Positions 5,549 to 11,756 of a stretch of DNA of 11,756 nucleotides are shown one piece after another. Both the position numbers and the translations under genes were made by a program. How positions within the stretch are numbered: position 1 is the first letter of the stretch; each line of letters opens with the position of its first letter. The notes under the pieces are model-generated. The model was given only the letters and a program-made list of their open reading frames with translations. It did no database searches and was not told where the DNA came from. The DNA comes from Muribaculaceae bacterium (lineage in GTDB: Bacteria; Bacteroidota; Bacteroidia; Bacteroidales; Muribaculaceae): contig JAFZSS010000141.1 of NCBI GenBank assembly GCA_017619255.1, positions 1-11,756 on the forward strand, given 5' to 3'.

Positions 5549-6508
5549 ATGATTACAGCGGAAGGTTTTAACCAGTTAAGAGAGACAATCCGGTACCTGG
5601 ATCAGGTGCCCTTTGACATCACGCGCAAGACGCTCTACACGGCTGAAGAGCTGTACGAGGGCTTCAACCCCGACAACGAAGAGACTTATGACACTTGCTT
5701 TGACAGCGCCGTGTACCAGCAATACAAAGCGCTGGGACAGCATGTGCCCAGCGTGCGCGAACTCCTCGCACGCAGCCTCCACGACCACAGCATACACACG
5801 GCCCTGGCACGCTTCTTTCAGGAGCATGACCACCGCCGCAGTGTAGGCATCATGGGCGGACACGCACTGTTGCGCACCGACGCGATGTTCAGCGAAATTG
5901 CACACCTCAGCAAACAACTCACCCAGCAGGGCTTCGTTATGCTCAGCGGCGGCGGACCAGGCGCAATGGAGGCCACACATCTGGGCGCATGGATGGCAGG
6001 ACGCACCGAGAACGAACTGGATGACGCCCTGCAGATACTGTCCGAAGCCTCTTCGTTTAAAGACACAGGATGGCTGCGCACGGCCTTTGAGGTCATCAGG
6101 AAATATCCGCAGGAGCGCTTCGTCAGCCTGGGCCTTCCCACCTGGCTCTATGGCCACGAACCCTCTACACCGTTTGCCACACACATCGCCAAATTCTTTG
6201 AGAACAGCCTGCGCGAGGACAGCATCCTGACACTGGCCTTTGGCGGCATCGTCTATGCCCCAGGCAGTGCGGGCACGCTGCAGGAAATCTTCCAGGAAGC
6301 CGTCCAGGACCATTATCTCTCCTACGGTTACGCCAGTCCGATGATTTTCCTTGGCAGACGCTTCTGGACCGAGGAAATCCCCGTCTATCCCCTGCTTGAG
6401 CACCTCATGGACACAGGCCGTTACAAGAACCTGTTGCTCTCCATCACCGACAACACCGCCGACATTCTCAACACACTGCAGGATTTTCGGGAAAAACAGA
6501 AGAAATAA
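5549..6508 (+). CDS. LOG-family Rossmann-fold nucleotide-processing protein
   Basis: 319 residues from the ATG at 5549; an in-frame TTG at 5489 lies upstream of the predicted transcription start and inside the repeat, so it is rejected. The LOG/lysine-decarboxylase-like Rossmann fold occupies about residues 97-290: nucleotide-binding VGIMGGHALLR at 99-109, SGGGPGAMEA at 133-142, and PGSAGTLQE at 238-246, which is the family's PGGxGTxxE motif with Ser-Ala in place of Gly-x. Residues 1-95 are a helical N-terminal extension longer than in plant LOG enzymes. Members split nucleoside 5'-monophosphates into base and ribose 5-phosphate, either to make cytokinin or to turn over nucleotides as E. coli PpnN does. 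In a Bacteroidales cell nucleotide turnover is the likelier role; the exact substrate cannot be read from the sequence. It is cytoplasmic, with its own promoter, and 184 bases separate it from rpoN. Confidence 0.88.
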   Translation: MITAEGFNQLRETIRYLDQVPFDITRKTLYTAEELYEGFNPDNEETYDTCFDSAVYQQYKALGQHVPSVRELLARSLHDHSIHTALARFFQEHDHRRSVGIMGGHALLRTDAMFSEIAHLSKQLTQQGFVMLSGGGPGAMEATHLGAWMAGRTENELDDALQILSEASSFKDTGWLRTAFEVIRKYPQERFVSLGLPTWLYGHEPSTPFATHIAKFFENSLREDSILTLAFGGIVYAPGSAGTLQEIFQEAVQDHYLSYGYASPMIFLGRRFWTEEIPVYPLLEHLMDTGRYKNLLLSITDNTADILNTLQDFREKQKK

Positions 6509-6632
6509 CAGCTCGTTGGCTTCTTTTTCGTATTGTTTTCCAATCACCTTACAGCACTTTCCCTGCGGGCTTATGGCTCTCAGGCAAATCAGAATGTGCC
6601 TTAACAATGCTCATGAAAAAAATACCCATTTT

Positions 6633-6664
6633 CTTGGCATTGTGTTCGGCTTTCACTAATTTTG
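6633..6664 (+). promoter_or_regulatory. Promoter of the rpoN cluster
   Basis: TAATTTTG at 6657-6664 matches TAnnTTTG, with CTTG at 6633-6636 as a -33 box 20 bases upstream. Transcription would begin about 22 bases before the rpoN ATG at 6693. No other gene is visible between 6509 and 6692. Confidence 0.55.
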
Positions 6665-6692
6665 TCAGTTTAAAGATAAAACCTCTACGACA

Positions 6693-8156
6693 ATGGCAAA
6701 ACAGGAACTCACACTGGAGCAAAAGCAGACGCAACGCCTGGCGCTGGAACAGCAACGCATGCTGGGCCAGATGCTGGAAAAAAACGATGCCGAGATGACC
6801 GAGTTTATCGACAACAAGGTCAACGAAATTCAGGCGCTGGAGAAGAAGTCCGACGAGGATGACGAGATGGGCGGCGGTGAGCATGACCGCGACACCCGCT
6901 CCAGCGACAACGACGCATCTGGCGACATGGTGGGCGCTGACAACGGTGATGACGACACGATGGCATGGTACCGCTACTTTGCCAACAACCGCAGCACCGA
7001 CGACGAGTACCACGGTCCCACGGCGGTGAGCGAAATGACGATGCAGGAAGCGCTGCTCGACCAGTTGCGCGAGATGGAACTCGACGAGACACAGCAAGTC
7101 ATTGCCCAGACTATCGTGGGCAACTTGGAGGACAACGGATACCTGCGCCGCAGCGCTGCCGAAATTGCCGACGATGTGACTTTCAACGACGGCTACTATG
7201 TGGACGCCCATCAGGTGGAGGAAATGATTGGTGTGGTGCAGTCGTTGGACCCCGCCGGCATTGCCGCGCGCGATGTGCGCGAGTGCATCCTGCTGCAACT
7301 GCAACGCAAGCCCCAGAGTGAGCAAGTGAAAATCGCCACCACCATCATCGACAAGTATTTTGACGAACTGGCGGCGATGCGTCTCGACACCATCGCCCGC
7401 AAGATGGGCCTCGACAAGAAAACCGTCGAGGATGTGGTCAAGCACCACATACGCCGCGGCATCAACCCCTACCCCGGCAATGCCTTCACCTCGCGCGCCG
7501 ACACCATTCAACAGGTGACACCCGATTTTGATGTCGAACTCGACGATGAGACCGAACGATTGACCGTAACCCTGCGCAACAACATCCCCGCGCTGCAGAT
7601 CAGCGAAAGCTTCGCCTTGATGAACGAACGATACAAACGCGCAGGAAGCGAACTGAGCATCAAGGAAGCCAAAGAGAAGAAACAAATCCAGGACGCCTAC
7701 CAGCGCGCCAACATGTTCATTGAACTGCTCAAGCAACGCCAAGAGACGCTGTTCAACACGATGAGCGCCATCGTCAAGTGCCAGCGCGACTACTTCATGA
7801 GTGGTGACGAACGCGACCTCAAACCCCTGGGACAACAGCAGATTGCCGACATGATCGGCAAGGATGTGTCGGTCGTTTCCAGGGCCGTGAACAACAAGTA
7901 TGTGCAGCTGCCCTGGGGTGTCAAAAGCCTGAGGTCCTTCTTCAGCGAGGGCATCAACGGTGCTTCAAGGCACGAAGTCTATGACGACCTGAAAAAGCTT
8001 GTCGATGGAGAGAACAAAGCCCACCCGTTGAGCGATGACGCCCTGTGTGAGCGCCTTAAAGCCATGGGCTACCAACTCGAACGACGCACGGTAGCTAAAT
8101 ACCGCGACCAGCTCGACATCCCCAGCAGTACCATCCGCCGCAAGATGGCGAAGTAA
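6693..8156 (+). CDS. rpoN: RNA polymerase sigma-54 factor
   Basis: 487 residues, normal length. It directs RNA polymerase to -24/-12 promoters and needs an ATP-driven activator to open DNA. Region I, the activator-response part, is residues 1 to about 50 and rich in Gln and Leu (LTLEQKQTQRLALEQQRML), but the usual ENPxLE end is replaced by IQALEKK. Region II, about 52-90, is a very acidic linker. The core-binding domain follows, with SLDPAGIAARD at 184-194. The helix-turn-helix starts near 379 (IADMIGKDVSVVSRAVNNKYVQ), and the RpoN box at 463-471 is ERRTVAKYR, with Glu in place of the usual first Ala, followed by IPSSTIRR. The start at ATG 6693 is supported by a promoter just upstream. It is the first of four closely spaced plus-strand genes. 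No activator gene is in the window. Confidence 0.96.
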   Translation: MAKQELTLEQKQTQRLALEQQRMLGQMLEKNDAEMTEFIDNKVNEIQALEKKSDEDDEMGGGEHDRDTRSSDNDASGDMVGADNGDDDTMAWYRYFANNRSTDDEYHGPTAVSEMTMQEALLDQLREMELDETQQVIAQTIVGNLEDNGYLRRSAAEIADDVTFNDGYYVDAHQVEEMIGVVQSLDPAGIAARDVRECILLQLQRKPQSEQVKIATTIIDKYFDELAAMRLDTIARKMGLDKKTVEDVVKHHIRRGINPYPGNAFTSRADTIQQVTPDFDVELDDETERLTVTLRNNIPALQISESFALMNERYKRAGSELSIKEAKEKKQIQDAYQRANMFIELLKQRQETLFNTMSAIVKCQRDYFMSGDERDLKPLGQQQIADMIGKDVSVVSRAVNNKYVQLPWGVKSLRSFFSEGINGASRHEVYDDLKKLVDGENKAHPLSDDALCERLKAMGYQLERRTVAKYRDQLDIPSSTIRRKMAK

Positions 8157-8193
8157 TAAGAGGTTTCATGATCTCACTGAAGTCTAAAGACTT

Positions 8194-8832
8194 ATGAACA
8201 GATATACTATCAACCGATTGATTGCCGGCGTGGCCAACTTCCTGTCAACGGCGCTGAGCCCCCTGCTGATGCCCACCTACGGAGTGTTTCTGGTGTTCTG
8301 GGTATCGGTGCTGTGCTTACTGCCCTACGGCCAGCGTGTCACGCATCTGCTCGTGTGCATGGGCATCACCTGCATCATCCCGCTCATATTCCTGAGCGTG
8401 CTGCGCCACTTCAAACTGGTCAAGGACATCCATGTCGACATGCGTGAGCAACGGCTTATCCCCTACCTTTTTACCGCCTTGTGCTATGGCGTGTCGGCCT
8501 TTTACCTTCATTACTGGCATTCGCCTCGTTGGTTTGTCATGTTCATGGTAGGGTCGGCCATCACAGTGCTGGTGATGGCACTCATCAACCTCAAGTGGAA
8601 AATCAGTGCCCACATGGCAGGCATCGGCGGCGTCATAGCTCTGATTTACCAAATCCATGTGCAGGGCTTGAGCGCCTTCAACCTGATGTGGCTCTTGTGC
8701 ATCACGGTCATCATGGCAGGATTGTTGGGCTCATCAAGGATGGTGCTCAAGCGACATGACATCCTGCAGGTGGTTGCCGGGGTCGTTGTGGGCTTCCTCT
8801 GTGTATCAATGACAATGAGGTTTTTTGGATAA
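8194..8832 (+). CDS. PAP2-like integral membrane protein
   Basis: 212 residues with about six hydrophobic membrane segments. The three PAP2 phosphatase motifs can be traced but are altered. Motif 1 region is K77 to R84 (KDIHVDMR, then Glu instead of Pro). Motif 2 is ISAH at 137-140 instead of PSGH. Motif 3 is SRMVLKRHDILQ at 181-192, keeping Ser, Arg and the catalytic-type His188 but with Gln192 where the family has Asp. The overall spacing fits a lipid phosphate phosphatase fold in the inner membrane. Because the His of motifs 2 and 3 are kept, some activity on lipid phosphates is possible; because Asp is missing, it is not certain. It lies 37 bases after rpoN and 27 before ispG, so co-transcription is likely. 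Dephosphorylation of an isoprenoid lipid would suit the ispG neighbour, but this is inference only. Confidence 0.72.
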   Translation: MNRYTINRLIAGVANFLSTALSPLLMPTYGVFLVFWVSVLCLLPYGQRVTHLLVCMGITCIIPLIFLSVLRHFKLVKDIHVDMREQRLIPYLFTALCYGVSAFYLHYWHSPRWFVMFMVGSAITVLVMALINLKWKISAHMAGIGGVIALIYQIHVQGLSAFNLMWLLCITVIMAGLLGSSRMVLKRHDILQVVAGVVVGFLCVSMTMRFFG

Positions 8833-8859
8833 TCCACCATCAAAGAACAACAAACGAAC

Positions 8860-10689
8860 ATGAATCATACTTTCAACTATAGCCGCCGTGATACTGTGAG
8901 CGTCAATGTTGGCGGCATCGCCCTGGGCAGCCAGTGGCCCGTGAGGGTGCAGTCGATGACCAACACCGCCACCGACGATGTTGAGGCCAGCGCCGCACAA
9001 TGCCAACGGCTCGCCTATGCCGGGTCGGAGTATGTGCGCCTTACCGCACAGGGGGTTAAACAGGCCGAGAGCATTGGCGAGATTTCCAAGTTGCTGCGCG
9101 CCAAGGACTGTAACATCCCGCTTATAGCCGACATCCATTTCAACCCAAAGGCCGCCTTGACGGCAGCCCAGGTCTGCGAGGGAGTGCGCATCAATCCCGG
9201 CAACTTTGTAGACCCCGCACGCACTTTCAAGCAACTGGAATATACCGACGAAGAGTACAACGCTGAACTGGACCGCATCCGCCAGGCCTTGCTGCCGTTC
9301 ATCGCCCTGTGCCGTGAGCATCACACCGCCGTCAGGTTGGGCGTGAACCACGGCTCGCTGAGCGACCGCATCATGAGCCGTTACGGCAACACCGCGGCGG
9401 GCATGGTAGAGAGCGTGATGGAGTTCCTGCGCGTCTTTGTTGAGGAGAAGTTCATGGAAGTGGTCATTTCGATGAAGGCCTCCAATGTGGTCGTCATGGT
9501 CGAGGCGGTACGCCGCCTGGTGGATGCCATGGACCGTGAAGACATGCACTTTCCATTGCACCTGGGCGTGACCGAGGCAGGCTTCGGCGAGGACGGACGC
9601 ATCAAGAGCGCCGTGGGCATCGGAGCCTTGATGGCCGAGGGATTGGGCGACACCATCCGCGTCTCGCTCAGCGAGGACCCCGTGCTGGAAATCCCTGTGG
9701 CACGCAAACTAGTGGACTATATCACCTCCCGCCAGGGACACGAACCCATCGAGGGCGACTATAGCGACGGCTATAACCCCTTGTGCCCCGAACGCAGGGC
9801 GACCGTCGAGGTGAACGGCCGCATCGGCGGCAGCTGCCAGCCGGTGGTCATCGCCAGCTACCGCCCCGACGAAATCGACAGCGAGGCGGTGCAACCTGAC
9901 TTCTTCTACAGCGCCGATGGCCTCATCGACGGCATGCACCAATTCCTGGTGCCTCTGGACTGCTGGAGCGGTGAGCGTAACGCCTATCCGCTGCTCACGC
10001 TGGGCGAGTGGAACCGTTGCCCAACGACACGGCTGCGCTTCCTGCAACTGCCCGCCACCACGCCTATACACCGCCTGGAATTCCTGCGCGGCCGCAGTGA
10101 CACTGTCCTTGTCATCACCCCCGTGGGAAAGAATATCCCCGGCGAACAACAAGCACTGACCCATGCCCTCGACACGGCAGGCATCAACTGCCCAGTGGTG
10201 ATGCGCAACACCTATACCGACAGCTCGAAGGAGTGGCTCCAAGTCAAAGCCGGTTCCGACCTGGGCGCTGTGATGCTGAACCGCAGGGCCGACGGCATCT
10301 GGCTCGAGGACCCGAGCATTAACGACGGTGCCGAAGTCGTGCGCTATGCGTTCGCCATCCTTCAGGCAGCACGCCAGCGCATCAGCAAGACGGAATTCAT
10401 CTCTTGCCCGGGTTGCGGCAGGACGATGTTTGACCTGGAGACGACGGTGCAGGCTGTCCAACAGGCGACAGCCCACCTCACCCACCTGAAGATCGGCGTG
10501 ATGGGTTGCATCGTCAACGGGCCGGGCGAGATGGCCGACGCTGACTACGGCTATGTGGGCGCAGCAGCAGGCCGCATCAGCCTCTACAAGGGCAAGCAAT
10601 GCGTCGAGATGAACATCCCCGAGCAGGACGCCATCGACCGCCTGGTGGAACTCATCAAGCAGCACGGCGACTGGCGTGACCCCAAATAA
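8860..10689 (+). CDS. ispG: 4-hydroxy-3-methylbut-2-enyl diphosphate synthase (flavodoxin/ferredoxin)
   Basis: 609 residues; this enzyme (GcpE) turns methylerythritol cyclodiphosphate into HMBPP in the non-mevalonate isoprenoid pathway, in the cytoplasm. The N-terminal TIM barrel (about 1-275) carries RVQSMTNT at 29-36, ADIHFNP and GVRINPGNF. The C-terminal domain (about 505-609) holds the 4Fe-4S ligands C516 and C519 in CPGCGRT and C550 in MGCIVNGPGE, with E557 as the fourth ligand. The middle part, about 290-500, is the extra domain found in plants, Bacteroidota, Chlorobi and Chlamydiae, which explains the length compared with about 370 residues in E. coli. All catalytic residues seen are intact. 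The start is the first in-frame ATG before the conserved YSRRDTVSVNVG segment. It sits 27 bases after the PAP2-like gene and 28 before a lipoprotein gene. Confidence 0.97.
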   Translation: MNHTFNYSRRDTVSVNVGGIALGSQWPVRVQSMTNTATDDVEASAAQCQRLAYAGSEYVRLTAQGVKQAESIGEISKLLRAKDCNIPLIADIHFNPKAALTAAQVCEGVRINPGNFVDPARTFKQLEYTDEEYNAELDRIRQALLPFIALCREHHTAVRLGVNHGSLSDRIMSRYGNTAAGMVESVMEFLRVFVEEKFMEVVISMKASNVVVMVEAVRRLVDAMDREDMHFPLHLGVTEAGFGEDGRIKSAVGIGALMAEGLGDTIRVSLSEDPVLEIPVARKLVDYITSRQGHEPIEGDYSDGYNPLCPERRATVEVNGRIGGSCQPVVIASYRPDEIDSEAVQPDFFYSADGLIDGMHQFLVPLDCWSGERNAYPLLTLGEWNRCPTTRLRFLQLPATTPIHRLEFLRGRSDTVLVITPVGKNIPGEQQALTHALDTAGINCPVVMRNTYTDSSKEWLQVKAGSDLGAVMLNRRADGIWLEDPSINDGAEVVRYAFAILQAARQRISKTEFISCPGCGRTMFDLETTVQAVQQATAHLTHLKIGVMGCIVNGPGEMADADYGYVGAAAGRISLYKGKQCVEMNIPEQDAIDRLVELIKQHGDWRDPK

Positions 10690-10717
10690 CCACCATAACG
10701 ATAGACCGGAAACCGAT

Positions 10718-11716
10718 ATGAGACAAATAACCTTTTTTCTGCTACTGTTGGCCATTCTGTGCTCCTGCAGCAACGACAGCTTCAAAATCGAAGGCAACCT
10801 GGCCAACCTCGAGAGAAGTGTGGTGAGAGTCGCCTTCATGGGCGATTCGGGCTTGGTCGATGAAACGGTCAACGCCGACAAGAAAGGCCATTTCATGTTC
10901 AAGGGCTCGGCAGCGCAGCCCACCTTCGTCAGTGTGCTGACCTATAATGGGAATCCTATCGCGATGGCCGTGGCGGCCAATGGGGACCATATCAAGGTGA
11001 AGGGTGATGCTTCCAAGGCTATGGAAGTCGCCGTAAAAGGGAACCGCTTGAATGAGGATTGGCAACTCTTCCGCAAAGAGCACAAGGCATTCTACACCGA
11101 CCCGAATCCGAGCCGCCTGGATGCCGCCATCGAGAAATATGTGAAGGAGAATCCCGCCGATATGCTCTCGACGGTGCTGCTCATTGCCGACTACAACAAT
11201 TATGACGACCTCAGCAAGGTGGACAAAATGCTCAAGGGTATCGATGCCAAGGCGCGCCCTGAGTCGTTGACGCAAGCCTTTCGCGGGCTGGGCAAGAAAG
11301 GCCACAACCTGCCGCGCCTGCTGACCCTTAACCTGTGGAAACACGGCGAAAGAGGCTTTGAGGAAATCAAACTGGCAGAAGGTACTACAATCCTGTCTCT
11401 GTGGGCCAGCCCTCAAAAGAACCGTGAGAATCTGAGGGCAAAGATACAGGAAATGAAGGAGAACGATGGAGACAATATCCGCGTCATCGACATTCTTGCC
11501 GAGAGCGACACCATGGGATGGCACAAAACCATTGCTGGAGAGAAATGGGCGCACTATTGGGCACCAGGCGGTCCGTTGGAACAAGGTATCCAGCTGCTGG
11601 GTGTCACCTCGTTGCCTTGGTTTGCCGTCATCGACAACACGGGACTGGTCGTCTATTCCGGTCCGAACTTCGACGAAGCCAAGAAAAATGCCCTTGACAA
11701 AATAACTAAGGACTAA
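10718..11716 (+). CDS. Lipoprotein with DUF4369-like domain and cysteine-less thioredoxin fold
   Basis: 332 residues from the ATG at 10718. An in-frame GTG at 10676 would overlap ispG and put polar residues before the signal peptide, so it is rejected. Residues 1-16 are a lipoprotein signal peptide with LCS before C17. Residues about 22-110 resemble DUF4369 (FKIEGNL, DETVNADKKGHFMFKG, IAMAVAANGDHIKVKG), then a helical linker. A thioredoxin-like domain follows from about 215: strand TTILSLWAS at 223-231, a helix, strand NIRVIDIL, cis-Pro region SLPWFAVIDNTG with P300, and a last helix. At the place of the WCxxC active site the sequence is WASPQK (229-234), so both redox cysteines are missing. 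The protein therefore cannot act as a disulfide reductase of the TlpA/ResA type; a structural or binding role is likely. It is anchored in the envelope and follows ispG by 28 bases. Confidence 0.82.
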   Translation: MRQITFFLLLLAILCSCSNDSFKIEGNLANLERSVVRVAFMGDSGLVDETVNADKKGHFMFKGSAAQPTFVSVLTYNGNPIAMAVAANGDHIKVKGDASKAMEVAVKGNRLNEDWQLFRKEHKAFYTDPNPSRLDAAIEKYVKENPADMLSTVLLIADYNNYDDLSKVDKMLKGIDAKARPESLTQAFRGLGKKGHNLPRLLTLNLWKHGERGFEEIKLAEGTTILSLWASPQKNRENLRAKIQEMKENDGDNIRVIDILAESDTMGWHKTIAGEKWAHYWAPGGPLEQGIQLLGVTSLPWFAVIDNTGLVVYSGPNFDEAKKNALDKITKD

Positions 11717-11756
11717 AGGTCAACAACTAAGGACTAGGGACTAGAAACTAAAAACT
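11704..11756 (+). repeat. Short degenerate ACTA-type repeat at the window edge
   Basis: AACTAAGGACTA occurs at 11704-11715, overlapping the last codons of the preceding gene, and again at 11725-11736, 21 bases further. It is followed by looser copies (GGGACTAG, GAAACTA, AAAACT) up to the window end. It looks like a decaying short tandem repeat with unit about 7 to 12 bases; its full length is not visible. Confidence 0.6.

Noticed and set aside
6498..6535. Possible terminator after the LOG gene (AGAAG pairing with CTTCT followed by T bases)
   Set aside because: The stem is only 5 bp with a long loop, too weak to call.
5576..6607. 343-codon open frame antisense to the LOG gene
   Set aside because: The plus-strand LOG frame has clear family motifs and a promoter; the antisense peptide has none.
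6549..7835. 428-codon open frame antisense to rpoN
   Set aside because: It is a shadow of the GC-rich rpoN codons; the His/Val/Leu-rich peptide shows no motif and begins inside rpoN.
9709..10923. 404-codon open frame antisense to ispG and the next gene
   Set aside because: It spans the boundary of two well-supported plus-strand genes and has no recognisable domain.

Overview
The window looks like a chromosomal segment of a Bacteroidota member, order Bacteroidales, most likely a gut or oral Prevotella- or Muribaculaceae-like organism. The evidence is a three-domain IspG of about 609 residues with the insert known from this phylum, families largely restricted to it (DUF4923, DUF4369-type thioredoxin-like lipoproteins, DUF2490), and promoters of the Bacteroidota type (TTTG about 19 to 21 bases before TAnnTTTG). 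Most starts lack a Shine-Dalgarno sequence, which also fits. The exact genus is inference.

Bases 1-5211 are all coded on the minus strand. Reading from 4301 down to 1 there is a tight five-gene cluster: a VTC/CYTH-fold polyphosphate-polymerase-like enzyme, a DUF4956 inner-membrane protein, a DUF2490 outer-membrane barrel (its start overlaps the DUF4956 gene by 28 bases), a surface-type lipoprotein with a Cthe_2159-like beta-helix, and a secreted paralogue of that lipoprotein in which the lipid anchor is replaced by an N-terminal pair of dockerin repeats. This last gene is cut by the left edge. Together the genes span cytoplasm, inner membrane, outer membrane and cell surface. They read as one envelope system, possibly making or handling a polyanionic polymer, but no function is proven here. 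Upstream, separated by a 12-bp-stem terminator, lies an independent DUF4923 lipoprotein gene with its own promoter and an unusually strong ribosome binding site.

Bases 5212-5548 form the divergent intergenic region. They hold two perfect 72-bp direct repeats, 89 bases apart, each nearly palindromic at its ends. The second copy supplies the -33 box and spacer of a textbook promoter for the rightward genes, so the repeat appears to be a duplicated promoter cassette.

Bases 5549-11716 are coded on the plus strand: a LOG-family nucleotide-processing enzyme, then (after its own promoter) sigma-54 (rpoN), a PAP2-like membrane protein with an altered active site, ispG of the non-mevalonate isoprenoid pathway, and a lipoprotein with a thioredoxin fold that lacks the redox cysteines. 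The last four are spaced by 27 to 37 bases and are probably co-transcribed. The window ends in a short low-complexity repeat of ACTA-type units. No tRNA, rRNA, insertion sequence or CRISPR array was seen.
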